Below are positions 24,409-32,838 of a stretch of DNA of 58,173 nt, one piece after another (position 1 is the first letter of the stretch; every line of letters starts with the position of its first letter). The position numbers and the translations under genes are program-made. The notes below the pieces were generated by a model that saw nothing but the letters and a program-made list of their open reading frames with translations, searched no databases and was not told where the DNA came from. The DNA is from an uncultured Prevotellaceae bacterium (GTDB taxonomy: Bacteria > Bacteroidota > Bacteroidia > Bacteroidales > Bacteroidaceae), in assembly GCA_902776665.1 (NCBI GenBank), contig CACYQZ010000012.1, positions 1 through 58,173 on the forward strand, written 5' to 3'.

Positions 24409-25515
24409 ATGGCAATTATAAAATGTCCGGAATGTGGACACCAAGTCAGTGACAAAGCTCCCACCTGCCCGTCGTGCGGTGTGGAAATCGCAGGAAAAGT
24501 CGTGCGCTGCCACCAGTGTGGAGCCATCTATTTCTCGGAACACGATGCGTGTCCGATTTGTAGCTATCCCAACACGCGACAAAAGCGTGAAAACACGGCC
24601 AACGCGACGCCGCCACCCATTCCGCCGACGAAAAAACCGGCAGAAAACGAGGCTCCGCAGCCGAAACCCGAGAAAAAAAGCCATTACGGAATCCTTTTCT
24701 TCTCGTTGCTGATGGCTGCCGTCACCTGCGGAACGCTGTTCTACTTCTACCACACAGCCAAAGACACGAAGGAAGCCGAGGCCTATAACTACGCCATCAC
24801 GAGCGAAGACCCGCTGGTTTTGCAGAGTTTCCTCGACACTTATCGCGATGCCAACTCCGATCGTCGCGACTCGGTCGAGGCTCGGCTGTTGGCCATTCAA
24901 CAAGCCAGTCGCGACTGGGCCGAGGCTTGTGCAAGCCGCTCGAAAACGACCATCCAGAAATATCTTGAAAAATATCCAAACTCGGCCCACAAGGGCGAGG
25001 CACTCAACAAAATCGACTCCATCGACTGGGCCAAAGCAAAGGAACTCAATTCCGAACAGGGCTACGAGCAATACCTCAAAGAGCATCCCAGCGGTGCCCA
25101 CGTCGATGATGCCGACGAGGGAATCAAGAATTTGCGGATGAAATACCTGCAACCCGAGGAAAACACGATGCTCCAGAACCTGATTCGCCGCTTTTTCCAG
25201 AATGCCAACGCTCGCAACGACGAGGCGATGAAAACCGATTTGGCCGACGTGCTGCTGCAATTCCAAGGCGAGAAAAACGTGCCTGCGGCCAAGGTGGCGT
25301 CGTATATGCATCGGGCAACGTGGCGCGTGATGGGCGACTACAAAATTGAGAAGAAACCGACCGAGACCGACGAGGCCGAATACGCCATGAAGTTCACCGT
25401 CGTACAGGAAGGTGAGTCTGAGGCACAAAAAAATCCTTCCAAATACTTTGTCGAAACAAAAGTGAATTCGGAAGGATTGATCGTCGAACTAAATCTGAGT
25501 CGAGTCGTCGAATAA
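24409..25515 (+). CDS. double zinc-ribbon membrane protein with tetratricopeptide-like tail
   Basis: A 368-residue protein starting MAIIKCPECGHQ with four CxxC pairs (C6/C9, C20/C23, C34/C37, C48/C51), which form two zinc ribbons in the cytoplasm. A Pro-rich linker (~60-90) leads to one membrane helix (~96-118, LFFSLLMAAVTCGTLFYFYH). The extracytoplasmic part has short helical repeats of the form SFLDTYRDAN, KYLEKYPNSAHKGEALNKI, QYLKEHPSGAHVDDA. These read like TPR or BamD-type repeats. I recognise no specific family function; an envelope scaffold or sensor is possible. It lies downstream of the GH25 gene and converges with the dipeptidase gene. Confidence 0.78.
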   Translation: MAIIKCPECGHQVSDKAPTCPSCGVEIAGKVVRCHQCGAIYFSEHDACPICSYPNTRQKRENTANATPPPIPPTKKPAENEAPQPKPEKKSHYGILFFSLLMAAVTCGTLFYFYHTAKDTKEAEAYNYAITSEDPLVLQSFLDTYRDANSDRRDSVEARLLAIQQASRDWAEACASRSKTTIQKYLEKYPNSAHKGEALNKIDSIDWAKAKELNSEQGYEQYLKEHPSGAHVDDADEGIKNLRMKYLQPEENTMLQNLIRRFFQNANARNDEAMKTDLADVLLQFQGEKNVPAAKVASYMHRATWRVMGDYKIEKKPTETDEAEYAMKFTVVQEGESEAQKNPSKYFVETKVNSEGLIVELNLSRVVE

Positions 25516-25521
25516 CGCGGC

Positions 25522-27237
25522 TCAATCGTTCTGCGGAATCGCGTACTTATCGCCTGTCATCTTGACGTAGTGGCGGGCGTAAGGTGTCGGGAATCCTGGA
25601 CGCTTCACAATGGGAAGACCATATTTCGTGCGCTTGTACGTGCCGTTTTCCTCTTGTTTTTCCACCATATCGTTGTATTTCACGATGAGGTACTGCGCCA
25701 GTTGATTCCAGCGGTCGAGCATCTGCTGTGCCTTCTCGTTGCTGTAGTCGTTCAGGAATTTCACGGCTGCGGCCTCGTCTTGGGCGTGTAGGGCGACGGC
25801 CTTCTGTTCAATGGCTTTCTGTTGGTCGAAATAGCTCTTTTCGAGCGAGTCGCGCACGGCTTCGAGTGCCGGGAACATCTGCGAATAGCGCGGATAGACC
25901 ATATTCGCCACCCAGTTTTGCACCCAATAGGCGTTTTTAAACGAGAAATTGAACGAATCGGCGCCGGGCGTGTTGTAGCACTCGGGCTGCACGGTGTTTC
26001 CGCAGTAAATCGGCGTGTAGGGAACCATATTGCCGTCATCGTTGCCGAACCAGAAGCAACCGCCAATTTGTCGGGGTAGCCACGAGCGCATCTGACTCAC
26101 AAACGAGAAGCCCGACTGCTGTGTCGAAATCGGACGCTCGTTGAAATATTTCTTGCCATCGACCTCAAACGAGAGCGGCGACGGACGGTAAGGCATCTGC
26201 CAGATGCCGCCACCGACAGTAGTCGAATCAACGGCGAGCGGTGTGCCTTCGTAGTGGTCGCGCATACATTTTTCGACATCCTGAACGCTCAGTTTGCGAT
26301 TCGGGACAATCCACAGCGGCATATCCTCGGCGTTGGGGTCTTCGCCCAAGGCCCAAGGCAGATAACGCTCGGCAAAACCGTCTTGGAAATGGCGGAAAAA
26401 CGCCCAGACGCGGGCATCGCAATAGCGACGACCACCGAAATCGGGTGCAGCATAGACCCATTTCCACGAGAAATCGGCATCTGTGCCATCGTACCACTTC
26501 ATCACGCGGGCGTAGTTGATGACATCTTTAGAATAATAGAGGTCGGCCTTCGCGTTTTTCTCGGTCGGATAGAAGCCCTTCGGGTTGATTTTCTTACCCG
26601 TGAAGAACTTGCCGATACGACTCTGATTGGCGTGGGCACAAATGGCATCGTCGGGCACGCGCATCGCCACCCAAACCACGCGGTTCATCTTCGGCGAATA
26701 GAACTCGCTGCCGGGCGTTCCCGTGCCCATCAGTTCGAGAATCCACGCCTCGTTGGGGTCGCAAATCGAGAAAGTTTCGCCACTCGAGCAGTAGCCGTGC
26801 TTTTCGACGAGCGACGTCATCACGCGAATGGCCTCACGAGCCGAGCGCGAGCGTTGCAGCGTGATATAAATCAGCGAACCGTAGTCGATGATGCCAGTCG
26901 TGTCGATCATTTCGTCGCGACCGCCGTAGGTGGTTTCGCCGATGGTCACCTGCCACTCGTTGATGTTGCCGATGACGTTGTAGGTCTCGGGAGCCTCGGG
27001 TATTTCGCCGAGATACTTGTTGGAATCCCAGTCATAGACCTGTCGCATCGTGCCCGGTGCGTGTTTTCCTGCCGGAAAATGGTAGAGGCCGATGAACATT
27101 CCGTAGGAATCGGCGTTGTAGGTACAAATGACCGAGCCGTCGGTCGAGGCTTTCTTGCCCACGATGAAGTTGGTGCAAGCGCTTGCTGCGGCGTGGAAAC
27201 CACAAAGCAAAACGATGGAAAGAATCAATTTTTTCAT
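25522..27237 (-). CDS. C69-family dipeptidase (PepD type), secreted
   Basis: A 571-residue N-terminal-nucleophile hydrolase. The signal peptide MKKLILSIVLLCGFHAAASA ends just before C21 (CTNFIVGKKAS). Cleavage there would expose the catalytic cysteine. Family blocks are ICTYNADSYG, GETTYGGRDE, RSAREAIRVM and EAWILELMGTG. It hydrolyses dipeptides, probably in the periplasm. It follows the DUF4296 gene by 39 bp on the same strand and has no obvious promoter of its own, so it may end the ileS-dksA-lspA-DUF4296 transcript. Confidence 0.92.
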   Translation of the reverse strand: MKKLILSIVLLCGFHAAASACTNFIVGKKASTDGSVICTYNADSYGMFIGLYHFPAGKHAPGTMRQVYDWDSNKYLGEIPEAPETYNVIGNINEWQVTIGETTYGGRDEMIDTTGIIDYGSLIYITLQRSRSAREAIRVMTSLVEKHGYCSSGETFSICDPNEAWILELMGTGTPGSEFYSPKMNRVVWVAMRVPDDAICAHANQSRIGKFFTGKKINPKGFYPTEKNAKADLYYSKDVINYARVMKWYDGTDADFSWKWVYAAPDFGGRRYCDARVWAFFRHFQDGFAERYLPWALGEDPNAEDMPLWIVPNRKLSVQDVEKCMRDHYEGTPLAVDSTTVGGGIWQMPYRPSPLSFEVDGKKYFNERPISTQQSGFSFVSQMRSWLPRQIGGCFWFGNDDGNMVPYTPIYCGNTVQPECYNTPGADSFNFSFKNAYWVQNWVANMVYPRYSQMFPALEAVRDSLEKSYFDQQKAIEQKAVALHAQDEAAAVKFLNDYSNEKAQQMLDRWNQLAQYLIVKYNDMVEKQEENGTYKRTKYGLPIVKRPGFPTPYARHYVKMTGDKYAIPQND

Positions 27238-27276
27238 TGTTGATAGTAGTTTGGTTAGATTGATTGATTTTCTGAT

Positions 27277-28209
27277 TTATTCGGGACGGAGTTGGCTTTC
27301 TTTCTCGGCTGGGTCGAGTTCCAGTTCGAGCGGTTGCTCCATCGTTTCCATCCCCCTGTCGTCGAGCCGTTGGCCTCGCGGTTCGGGTTCTGGAGCAGAT
27401 TGTTCCGAATTTCCGTCCGAGTGTATTCTGACGAGTGCAATATTGCCCACGTGCAGCATTTTCAGCGTCGATTGCGAGTCGTTGCTGGTGTTGCGATGGA
27501 GGGCGAAATAGCCTGAAATCTGCTTGATTCCGAGTTTTTTCGTGTCCGAAATATTCACTTTGTAAAGGTTGTCGGCATACATTCGCGTCATTGCGGACGC
27601 CGTGCTGTCGTTATCGAAAGTGATGGCGAGCAGGGCGATCGCGTCGCGCATTCCGTCTTGGTAGATGAATTTCGCGTCGTAACTGAGCACAAAGTGGTCG
27701 CCGGGCTTGTAGGTCGAATCGGCGGTGAGCGTGAAGGAATAGACGTTGAAGCCGGGATGCTGCATCAGCACAAACGACGGGTCGCCCGACCAGACATTGG
27801 CCGTGTCGCCCGTGTTGGAAATCGTCAGGAATTGGTTGGCTTCGCTGGCGGAAGTACCGAGCGCGATGGCTTCGTCGGCGAACCGCTTCGACAGTCGCTC
27901 GTAGATGTTGTAAAGTTGGTCGGCGTGGCGCGTGTAATAGACCATCGACGAGTCGAAATCGGCCTCGGAAACGCCGTGTTTCTTCAACACCGCCTGCTTA
28001 TAGACGCGCATCCGAAGCGTGTCCTTGTAATCGTAATCCATTCCCTGAATGGCGTCGGCGATGTGGTAATCGTAGAGAATCGCTTCCATTTTTCCTTGTG
28101 AAAGATGCTTTTTCTCGCCACGCGAACGACAAGCCGACACCGTGAACAGGAGTATCAGCAGCAGAACGCTCGCGAGGGTCTGCATCGGAAAACGGAAATC
28201 ACGTTTCAT
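27277..28209 (-). CDS. DUF4296-type lipoprotein
   Basis: A 310-residue lipoprotein with lipobox TVSAC (~27). The N-terminal block KMEAILYDYHIADAIQGM with DSSMVYYTRHADQLYNIYERLSKR (in pieces) is the DUF4296 signature. The middle (~130-250) is a beta-rich region. The C-terminal tail is acidic and low in complexity (EPRGQRLDDRGMETMEQPLELELDPAEK). Function unknown; in Bacteroidales DUF4296 genes usually sit beside lspA, as here, and the start overlaps lspA by 11 bp. That suggests the lipoprotein depends on, or is co-regulated with, signal peptidase II. Confidence 0.83.
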   Translation of the reverse strand: MKRDFRFPMQTLASVLLLILLFTVSACRSRGEKKHLSQGKMEAILYDYHIADAIQGMDYDYKDTLRMRVYKQAVLKKHGVSEADFDSSMVYYTRHADQLYNIYERLSKRFADEAIALGTSASEANQFLTISNTGDTANVWSGDPSFVLMQHPGFNVYSFTLTADSTYKPGDHFVLSYDAKFIYQDGMRDAIALLAITFDNDSTASAMTRMYADNLYKVNISDTKKLGIKQISGYFALHRNTSNDSQSTLKMLHVGNIALVRIHSDGNSEQSAPEPEPRGQRLDDRGMETMEQPLELELDPAEKESQLRPE

Positions 28210-28903
28210 CTTCGGTCGATTCTTCGTTTAAAACTTCTTTTTCGGACGATTTTTCATTCAAAACGGCTTCTTCACTCGATTCTTCATCGTTCGACACCGA
28301 CAGCGTAGCCAATTCAGGCCTACAAAAGAGGAACAGTGCTACAACACTCACGCTGACGCAGGCATCGGCGAAATTGAAGACGGGACTGAAGAAAATGAAC
28401 TCGTCGCCGCCCCAGAACGGCATCCAGTCGGGCCACGTCGTGACGATGAGCGGGAAATAGAACATATCGACCACTTTTCCCGTCAGAAAGCCCGAGTAAC
28501 CTTGTCCAAATGGCACGAGATAACTGACGTAGAAGGGCGACGAGGCGGTGAAAATCTCGCCGTAGAACATACAGTCGATGATGTTGCCAGCCGCACCTGC
28601 CAGAAGCAACGATAGCAAAACGATGTAAATCGTGCGTGCGCCTTGCTGAATCTGCCGATGCAGGTAAATGCCGATGAGCGTCACGGCGACGATGCGGAAA
28701 ATCGTCAGCACATATTTGTTGATGAACGAAAGACCGAAGGCCATACCGTTGTTCTCGATGAAATGAATCTGAAACCAGTCGGTGATCCAGATGCTTTCAT
28801 AGAGGTGCATATTCGTTTTCACCGCGATTTTGATGACTTGGTCAATCACCAGAAGCACGACGATGAACAGCAAGGCGAGCCAAGCGGTCTTTTTCTTCGT
28901 CAT
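28199..28903 (-). CDS. lspA: lipoprotein signal peptidase (signal peptidase II) with acidic C-terminal extension
   Basis: A 234-residue protein; the usual length is 160-200. Four membrane helices are visible. The catalytic aspartates lie in AGAAGNIIDCMFYG and VFNFADACVSV, and the N-terminal block TAWLALLFIVVLLVIDQVIK is typical. It cleaves prolipoprotein signal peptides, of which this window encodes several. After the last helix a ~30-residue tail has three ~10-residue acidic repeats (SSEEAVLNEK, SSEKEVLNEE, STEDET). It overlaps the dksA-like gene by 4 bp (ATGA-type) and the DUF4296 gene by 11 bp. Confidence 0.94.
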   Translation of the reverse strand: MTKKKTAWLALLFIVVLLVIDQVIKIAVKTNMHLYESIWITDWFQIHFIENNGMAFGLSFINKYVLTIFRIVAVTLIGIYLHRQIQQGARTIYIVLLSLLLAGAAGNIIDCMFYGEIFTASSPFYVSYLVPFGQGYSGFLTGKVVDMFYFPLIVTTWPDWMPFWGGDEFIFFSPVFNFADACVSVSVVALFLFCRPELATLSVSNDEESSEEAVLNEKSSEKEVLNEESTEDET

Positions 28904-29283
28904 TTCTTGTCGCGGGCTTGTTTCGAGGCTACACTCAGCGTGGCGTGGGGCACGGCGCGAAGTCGCTCTTTCGGAATCAGTTCGCCCGTGATGCGGTCGA
29001 TGCCGTAGGTCTTGTTTTCAATGCGAACGAGCGCGGCTTCAAGACCCGTGATGAATTTCTGCTGGCGGTTGGCCATCTGCACGAGTTCTTCTTTCGACTG
29101 GGTCAGACTACCCTCTTCGAGCGCCTTGTACGTGGGCGACGTGTCATCGACATCGTTGCCGTCTTGATTCATAATCTGGCGCATCATTGTGTCGTAGTCG
29201 CGACGAGCCAAATGGAGTTTCTCGTTGATGATGCCCCTGAATTCTTCCAGTTCGGCATCGGAATAGCGTTTTTTCTCTGCCAT
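28900..29283 (-). CDS. TraR/DksA-family protein lacking the zinc-finger cysteines
   Basis: A 127-residue DksA-like protein. An N-terminal coiled-coil hairpin (~10-90) ends in RIENKTYGIDRITGELIPKERLRAVPHATLSV (in pieces: TYGIDRITGELIPKERL and RAVPHAT). This is the DksA globular signature, but all Cys positions are replaced (YGIC becomes YGID and no CxxC follows). DksA binds RNA polymerase through the secondary channel and modulates stringent control. A cysteine-free version implies a zinc-independent fold, as reported for DksA2/TraR variants. It lies between ileS and lspA, 33 bp after ileS, in a leader made of octamer repeats. Confidence 0.87.
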   Translation of the reverse strand: MAEKKRYSDAELEEFRGIINEKLHLARRDYDTMMRQIMNQDGNDVDDTSPTYKALEEGSLTQSKEELVQMANRQQKFITGLEAALVRIENKTYGIDRITGELIPKERLRAVPHATLSVASKQARDKK

Positions 29284-29290
29284 AATGATA

Positions 29291-29338
29291 TTTTACTATT
29301 TTACGATTTTACGATTTTACGATTTGACTATTTTGATG
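29291..29338. repeat. 8-bp tandem array (TTTTACGA) at the ileS end and dksA-like leader
   Basis: Units TTTTACTA, three TTTTACGA, TTTGACTA, TTTTGATG. On the minus strand it encodes the last ileS residues (IKIVKS) and its stop codon, then forms the leader of the next gene. A related array lies at 36218-36250. Confidence 0.88.
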
Positions 29339-32300
29339 TTCAACTTGAAGTCGTCGAAATCGATTTCTGTGCCGTCGTTGGGAGCGATTTCGATGCTGTC
29401 GGCCAACACCTGCGAAACGATGTAGTCGCCGTAAGCCTTGATGGCGGCATCGGTCTGGTCGTTGGGAGCCACGACCACGCTGATGCGGTCGGTGATTTCG
29501 AGTCCCGTGTCTTTGCGCAGGTTCTGGATGCGGTTGATGAGTTCGCGAGCCATACCCTCCTGACGCAGTTCATCGGTGAGTTCGACTTCCAACGCAACGG
29601 TGAGGTTGCCCTCGTTGGCGACGAGCCAGCCCGGAATGTCTTCGCTGAAGATTTCGACATCTTCCTTTTCGATGGTAACGTCTTGATTTTCAACCGACAA
29701 GGCGATTGTTCCAGCCGTTTCGAGTTCGGCGATTTGCTCTTGCGAGAAACCATCGACGGCGGCGGCAACGGCCTTCATCAACTTGCCGAATTTCTTGCCC
29801 ATCGTGCGGAAGTTGCACTTCACTTTCTTCACGAGAATGCCCTGTCCTTCGACAAACGTGAGTTCCTTGACGTTCACCTCGTTCATAATCAACTGTTTCA
29901 CGGCCTCGATGTGCTTCTGTTGCTCGGCATCGACAGCGGGAATCATAATTTTCTGTAGCGGTTGGCGAACCTTGATGTTCACCTTGCGGCGCAGTGCCAA
30001 CACCATCGACGTGATGCGCTGTGCCATATCCATCCGAGCCTCCAAATCGAGGTCGATGGCGGCTTCGTCGGCCTCGGGATAGAGGTCGAGGTGCACGCTG
30101 TCCTTCTCGCCGCCGAGGTCTTTGTAGAGTTGGTCGGCGTAGAACGGCGCAAATGGCGCAAGCAACTTGGCAACCGTCATCAGACAGGTGTAAAGCGTCG
30201 TGTAGGCCGAGCGTTTGTCGTCGCTCATATCCTTACCCCAGAAACGCTTGCGATTCAGTCGCACATACCAGTTCGACAGGTCGTCGTTCACGAATTGGTC
30301 GATGAGGCGGCCCGCACGGGTCGGGTCGTAGTTGTCGAGTTCAGCATCGACGTGTTTGATGAGCGAATTGACGCGAGAAAGAATCCAGCGGTCGATTTCG
30401 GTCTGTGAATTGTTAATTGTAAATTGTGAATTGTTCCACCCATCCACATTCGCATAGAGCGCGAAGAACGAATAGGTGTTGAACAGCGTTCCGAACAGTT
30501 TGCGGCGCACTTCGTCGATGCCTTCTGGGTCGAATTTCAGGTTATCCCACGGCTCGGAATTGGTCATCATATAGAAACGAACCGCGTCAGAGCCGTATTT
30601 TTCAATCATTTCAAACGGATTCACCACGTTTCCGACGTGTTTCGACATCTTGTTGCCCTTTGCGTCGAGCACTAGACCCGTCGAAATCACATTTTTGAAG
30701 GCGACAGAGTCGAAAACCATCGTGGCGATGGCGTGCAGCGTGAAGAACCAGCCGCGTGTCTGATCGACGCCTTCGTTGATGAAATCGGCAGGGAACGCCA
30801 GTTTTATATCGATGGCATCGGCATTTTCAAACGGATAGTGCACCTGCGCGTAAGGCATTGCGCCCGAGTCGAACCACACGTCGATGAGGTCGCTTTCGCG
30901 CTTCATCGGCTTGCCGTCGGCGGTTGCCAACACGATTTCATCGACATACGGACGATGCAGGTCGATTTTGTCGTAGTTTTCCTGCGACATATCGCCAACC
31001 ACAAAACCCTTGTCTTTCAATGGGTTATGAGCCATCACGCCAGCCTCGACCGCCTTTTCGATTTCGTTGTAAAGTTCCTCGACCGACCCGATACATTTCT
31101 CGGTTTTGCCCTCTTCGTCGCGCCAAATCGGCAGCGGTGTGCCCCAGAAACGGCTGCGCGAAAGGTTCCAGTCGTTCAAGTTTTCGAGCCAGTTGCCAAA
31201 ACGACCTGTTCCCGTCGATTCAGGATGCCAGCCGATGGTCTTGTTGAGTTCGACCATTCGCTCCTTCTTCGCCGTCGAGCGGATAAACCACGAGTCGAGC
31301 GGATAATAGAGCACGGGCTTGTCGGTGCGCCAGCAATGGGGATAATTGTGCAGGTGTTTCTCTATTTTCAAAACCTTGCCCTGCATCTTCAAATCCATAC
31401 AGATGGCCACGTCGAGCGTTTCGTCTTTTTCCGTGAGTGTTTCGTCGTATGCGTTCTTCACGTAACGACCTGCGAACTTCTTCCACTCGTTGATATTCAC
31501 GTACTTAGCTACGAATTGTTCATCTAAATCTTCAATCTTGAAATATTTTCCTTCGAGATCGACCACAGGCCGTTCCTGACCCTTCTTGTCGATGAGAACG
31601 ATGGGTGGAACACCTGCTTTTTTCGCCACGAAAGCGTCGTCGGCACCAAAGTTCGGCGCGATATGCACGATACCTGCACCGTCGTCGGTCGTCACGTAGT
31701 CTCCCGGAATCACGCGGAATGCTCCGTCGGTCATCGGCGAAATGGCCGGCATCAACTGCTCGTACTCAATTCCAACGAGGTCGGAACCCTTGTAATTCGC
31801 CACGATGCGCCACGGAATCATCTTGTCGCCAGCCTTGTAAGCAGCAAAATCGCCATCTTTGCCATCTTCGGAGAAATACGCGTTCACGCGAGCCTCGGCC
31901 AGCACCACCGTTATCGGCTGCGCCGTGTAGGGATTAAAGGTTTCAACCGCCACATAGTCGATTTTCGGACCAACGCAAAGGGCCGAGTTGGCCGCCAATG
32001 TCCACGGCGTGGTGGTCCAAGCGAGGAAGTAGATGGGGGTGTTAGGTGTTAGATGTTGGTTGGCAAAGCGCTCCGCCAACACCTGACAGCCATCACCAAC
32101 CACCCGAAACAACGCCGTACACGTCGTATCCTTCACATCGCGATAGCAGCCCGGCAGGTTCAGTTCGTGGCTCGAAAGACCCGTTCCGGCAGCAGGCGAA
32201 TACGGCTGAATCGTGTAGCCCTTGTAGAGCATATCCTTGTCATAGAGCCGCTTCAGCAGCCACCAAAGCGTTTCGATATACTTGTTGTCGTAGGTGATAT

Positions 32301-32763
32301 ACGGGTTGTCGAGATCGACGAAATAGCCCATCCGCTCAGTGAGTTCACGCCATTCCTGCGTGTACATCATCACGTTTTTGCGACATTCGAGGTTGTAATT
32401 TTCCGTCGAAATGTAGCGCGGCGACTCGTGGTTGTCGATGTCGGCCTTGGTGATGCCCAAAGTCTTCTCAACACCGAGTTCCACAGGCAGTCCGTGCGTG
32501 TCCCAACCAGCTTTGCGATGCACCTGAAAGCCCTTCATCGTCTTGTAACGATTGAACGTGTCCTTCAGCGCACGACCCAGCACGTGGTGGATGCCGGGAT
32601 GGCCGTTGGCCGAGGGCGGTCCCTCGTAGAACACAAACTGCGGACAGCCCTCGCGCTCCGTGATACTGCGGTGGAAAACGTCGTTTTTCTCCCACTCCTT
32701 GAGAACCTGATTGTTCGTCTCAGTCAGGTTCATCGCCTTATGTTCGGCAAATTTCTTTGTCAT
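29317..32763 (-). CDS. ileS: isoleucyl-tRNA synthetase
   Basis: A 1148-residue class I synthetase. HIGH motif in PPSANGHPGIHHVLG (~50), KMSKS motif in GNKMSKHVGNV (~705) and catalytic block YFLAWTTTPWTL (~250) are present, with the editing domain between. The C-terminal part has the tRNA-binding domain with PAVDAEQQK. The length suits the eukaryote-like IleRS type common in Bacteroidetes. Two in-frame tandem arrays interrupt it: residues ~234-242 (NQHLTPNTP, just before the catalytic block) and ~776-786 (NNSQFTINNSQ). The last residues are array-derived. It heads an operon with the dksA-like gene, lspA, DUF4296 and perhaps the dipeptidase gene. Confidence 0.97.
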   Translation of the reverse strand: MTKKFAEHKAMNLTETNNQVLKEWEKNDVFHRSITEREGCPQFVFYEGPPSANGHPGIHHVLGRALKDTFNRYKTMKGFQVHRKAGWDTHGLPVELGVEKTLGITKADIDNHESPRYISTENYNLECRKNVMMYTQEWRELTERMGYFVDLDNPYITYDNKYIETLWWLLKRLYDKDMLYKGYTIQPYSPAAGTGLSSHELNLPGCYRDVKDTTCTALFRVVGDGCQVLAERFANQHLTPNTPIYFLAWTTTPWTLAANSALCVGPKIDYVAVETFNPYTAQPITVVLAEARVNAYFSEDGKDGDFAAYKAGDKMIPWRIVANYKGSDLVGIEYEQLMPAISPMTDGAFRVIPGDYVTTDDGAGIVHIAPNFGADDAFVAKKAGVPPIVLIDKKGQERPVVDLEGKYFKIEDLDEQFVAKYVNINEWKKFAGRYVKNAYDETLTEKDETLDVAICMDLKMQGKVLKIEKHLHNYPHCWRTDKPVLYYPLDSWFIRSTAKKERMVELNKTIGWHPESTGTGRFGNWLENLNDWNLSRSRFWGTPLPIWRDEEGKTEKCIGSVEELYNEIEKAVEAGVMAHNPLKDKGFVVGDMSQENYDKIDLHRPYVDEIVLATADGKPMKRESDLIDVWFDSGAMPYAQVHYPFENADAIDIKLAFPADFINEGVDQTRGWFFTLHAIATMVFDSVAFKNVISTGLVLDAKGNKMSKHVGNVVNPFEMIEKYGSDAVRFYMMTNSEPWDNLKFDPEGIDEVRRKLFGTLFNTYSFFALYANVDGWNNSQFTINNSQTEIDRWILSRVNSLIKHVDAELDNYDPTRAGRLIDQFVNDDLSNWYVRLNRKRFWGKDMSDDKRSAYTTLYTCLMTVAKLLAPFAPFYADQLYKDLGGEKDSVHLDLYPEADEAAIDLDLEARMDMAQRITSMVLALRRKVNIKVRQPLQKIMIPAVDAEQQKHIEAVKQLIMNEVNVKELTFVEGQGILVKKVKCNFRTMGKKFGKLMKAVAAAVDGFSQEQIAELETAGTIALSVENQDVTIEKEDVEIFSEDIPGWLVANEGNLTVALEVELTDELRQEGMARELINRIQNLRKDTGLEITDRISVVVAPNDQTDAAIKAYGDYIVSQVLADSIEIAPNDGTEIDFDDFKLNIKIVKS
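30408..30435. repeat. 7-bp tandem array (AATTGTT) in frame in ileS
   Basis: Four contiguous units AATTGTT, AATTGTA, AATTGTG, AATTGTT. They encode NNSQFTINNSQ in the anticodon-binding half. The word is the reverse complement relative of the kdsA/kdsD array. Confidence 0.9.
32039..32059. repeat. 7-bp tandem array (GTGTTAG) in frame in ileS
   Basis: Units GTGTTAG, GTGTTAG, ATGTTGG. The encoded loop NQHLTPNTP precedes the IYFLAW catalytic block. Confidence 0.82.
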
Positions 32764-32772
32764 ATCGTATTC

Positions 32773-32790
32773 TTTTAACTTTTTAACCTT
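32773..32790 (-). repeat. AAGGTTAA-type leader repeat upstream of ileS
   Basis: The minus strand reads AAGGTTAAAAAGTTAAAA, 10 bases before the ATG. A near-identical block (AAGGTTAAATAGTTAAAA) precedes the fucosidase gene at 41671-41688. Confidence 0.65.
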
Positions 32791-32806
32791 ATTTTTAAAT
32801 GGCGTG

Positions 32807-32814
32807 CAAAGTTA
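32807..32814 (-). promoter_or_regulatory. -7 promoter box of the ileS operon
   Basis: The minus strand reads TAACTTTG. It lies about 43 bases before the ileS ATG. Confidence 0.5.
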
Positions 32815-32838
32815 CAGATTTTCTTTGACATCACCAAA

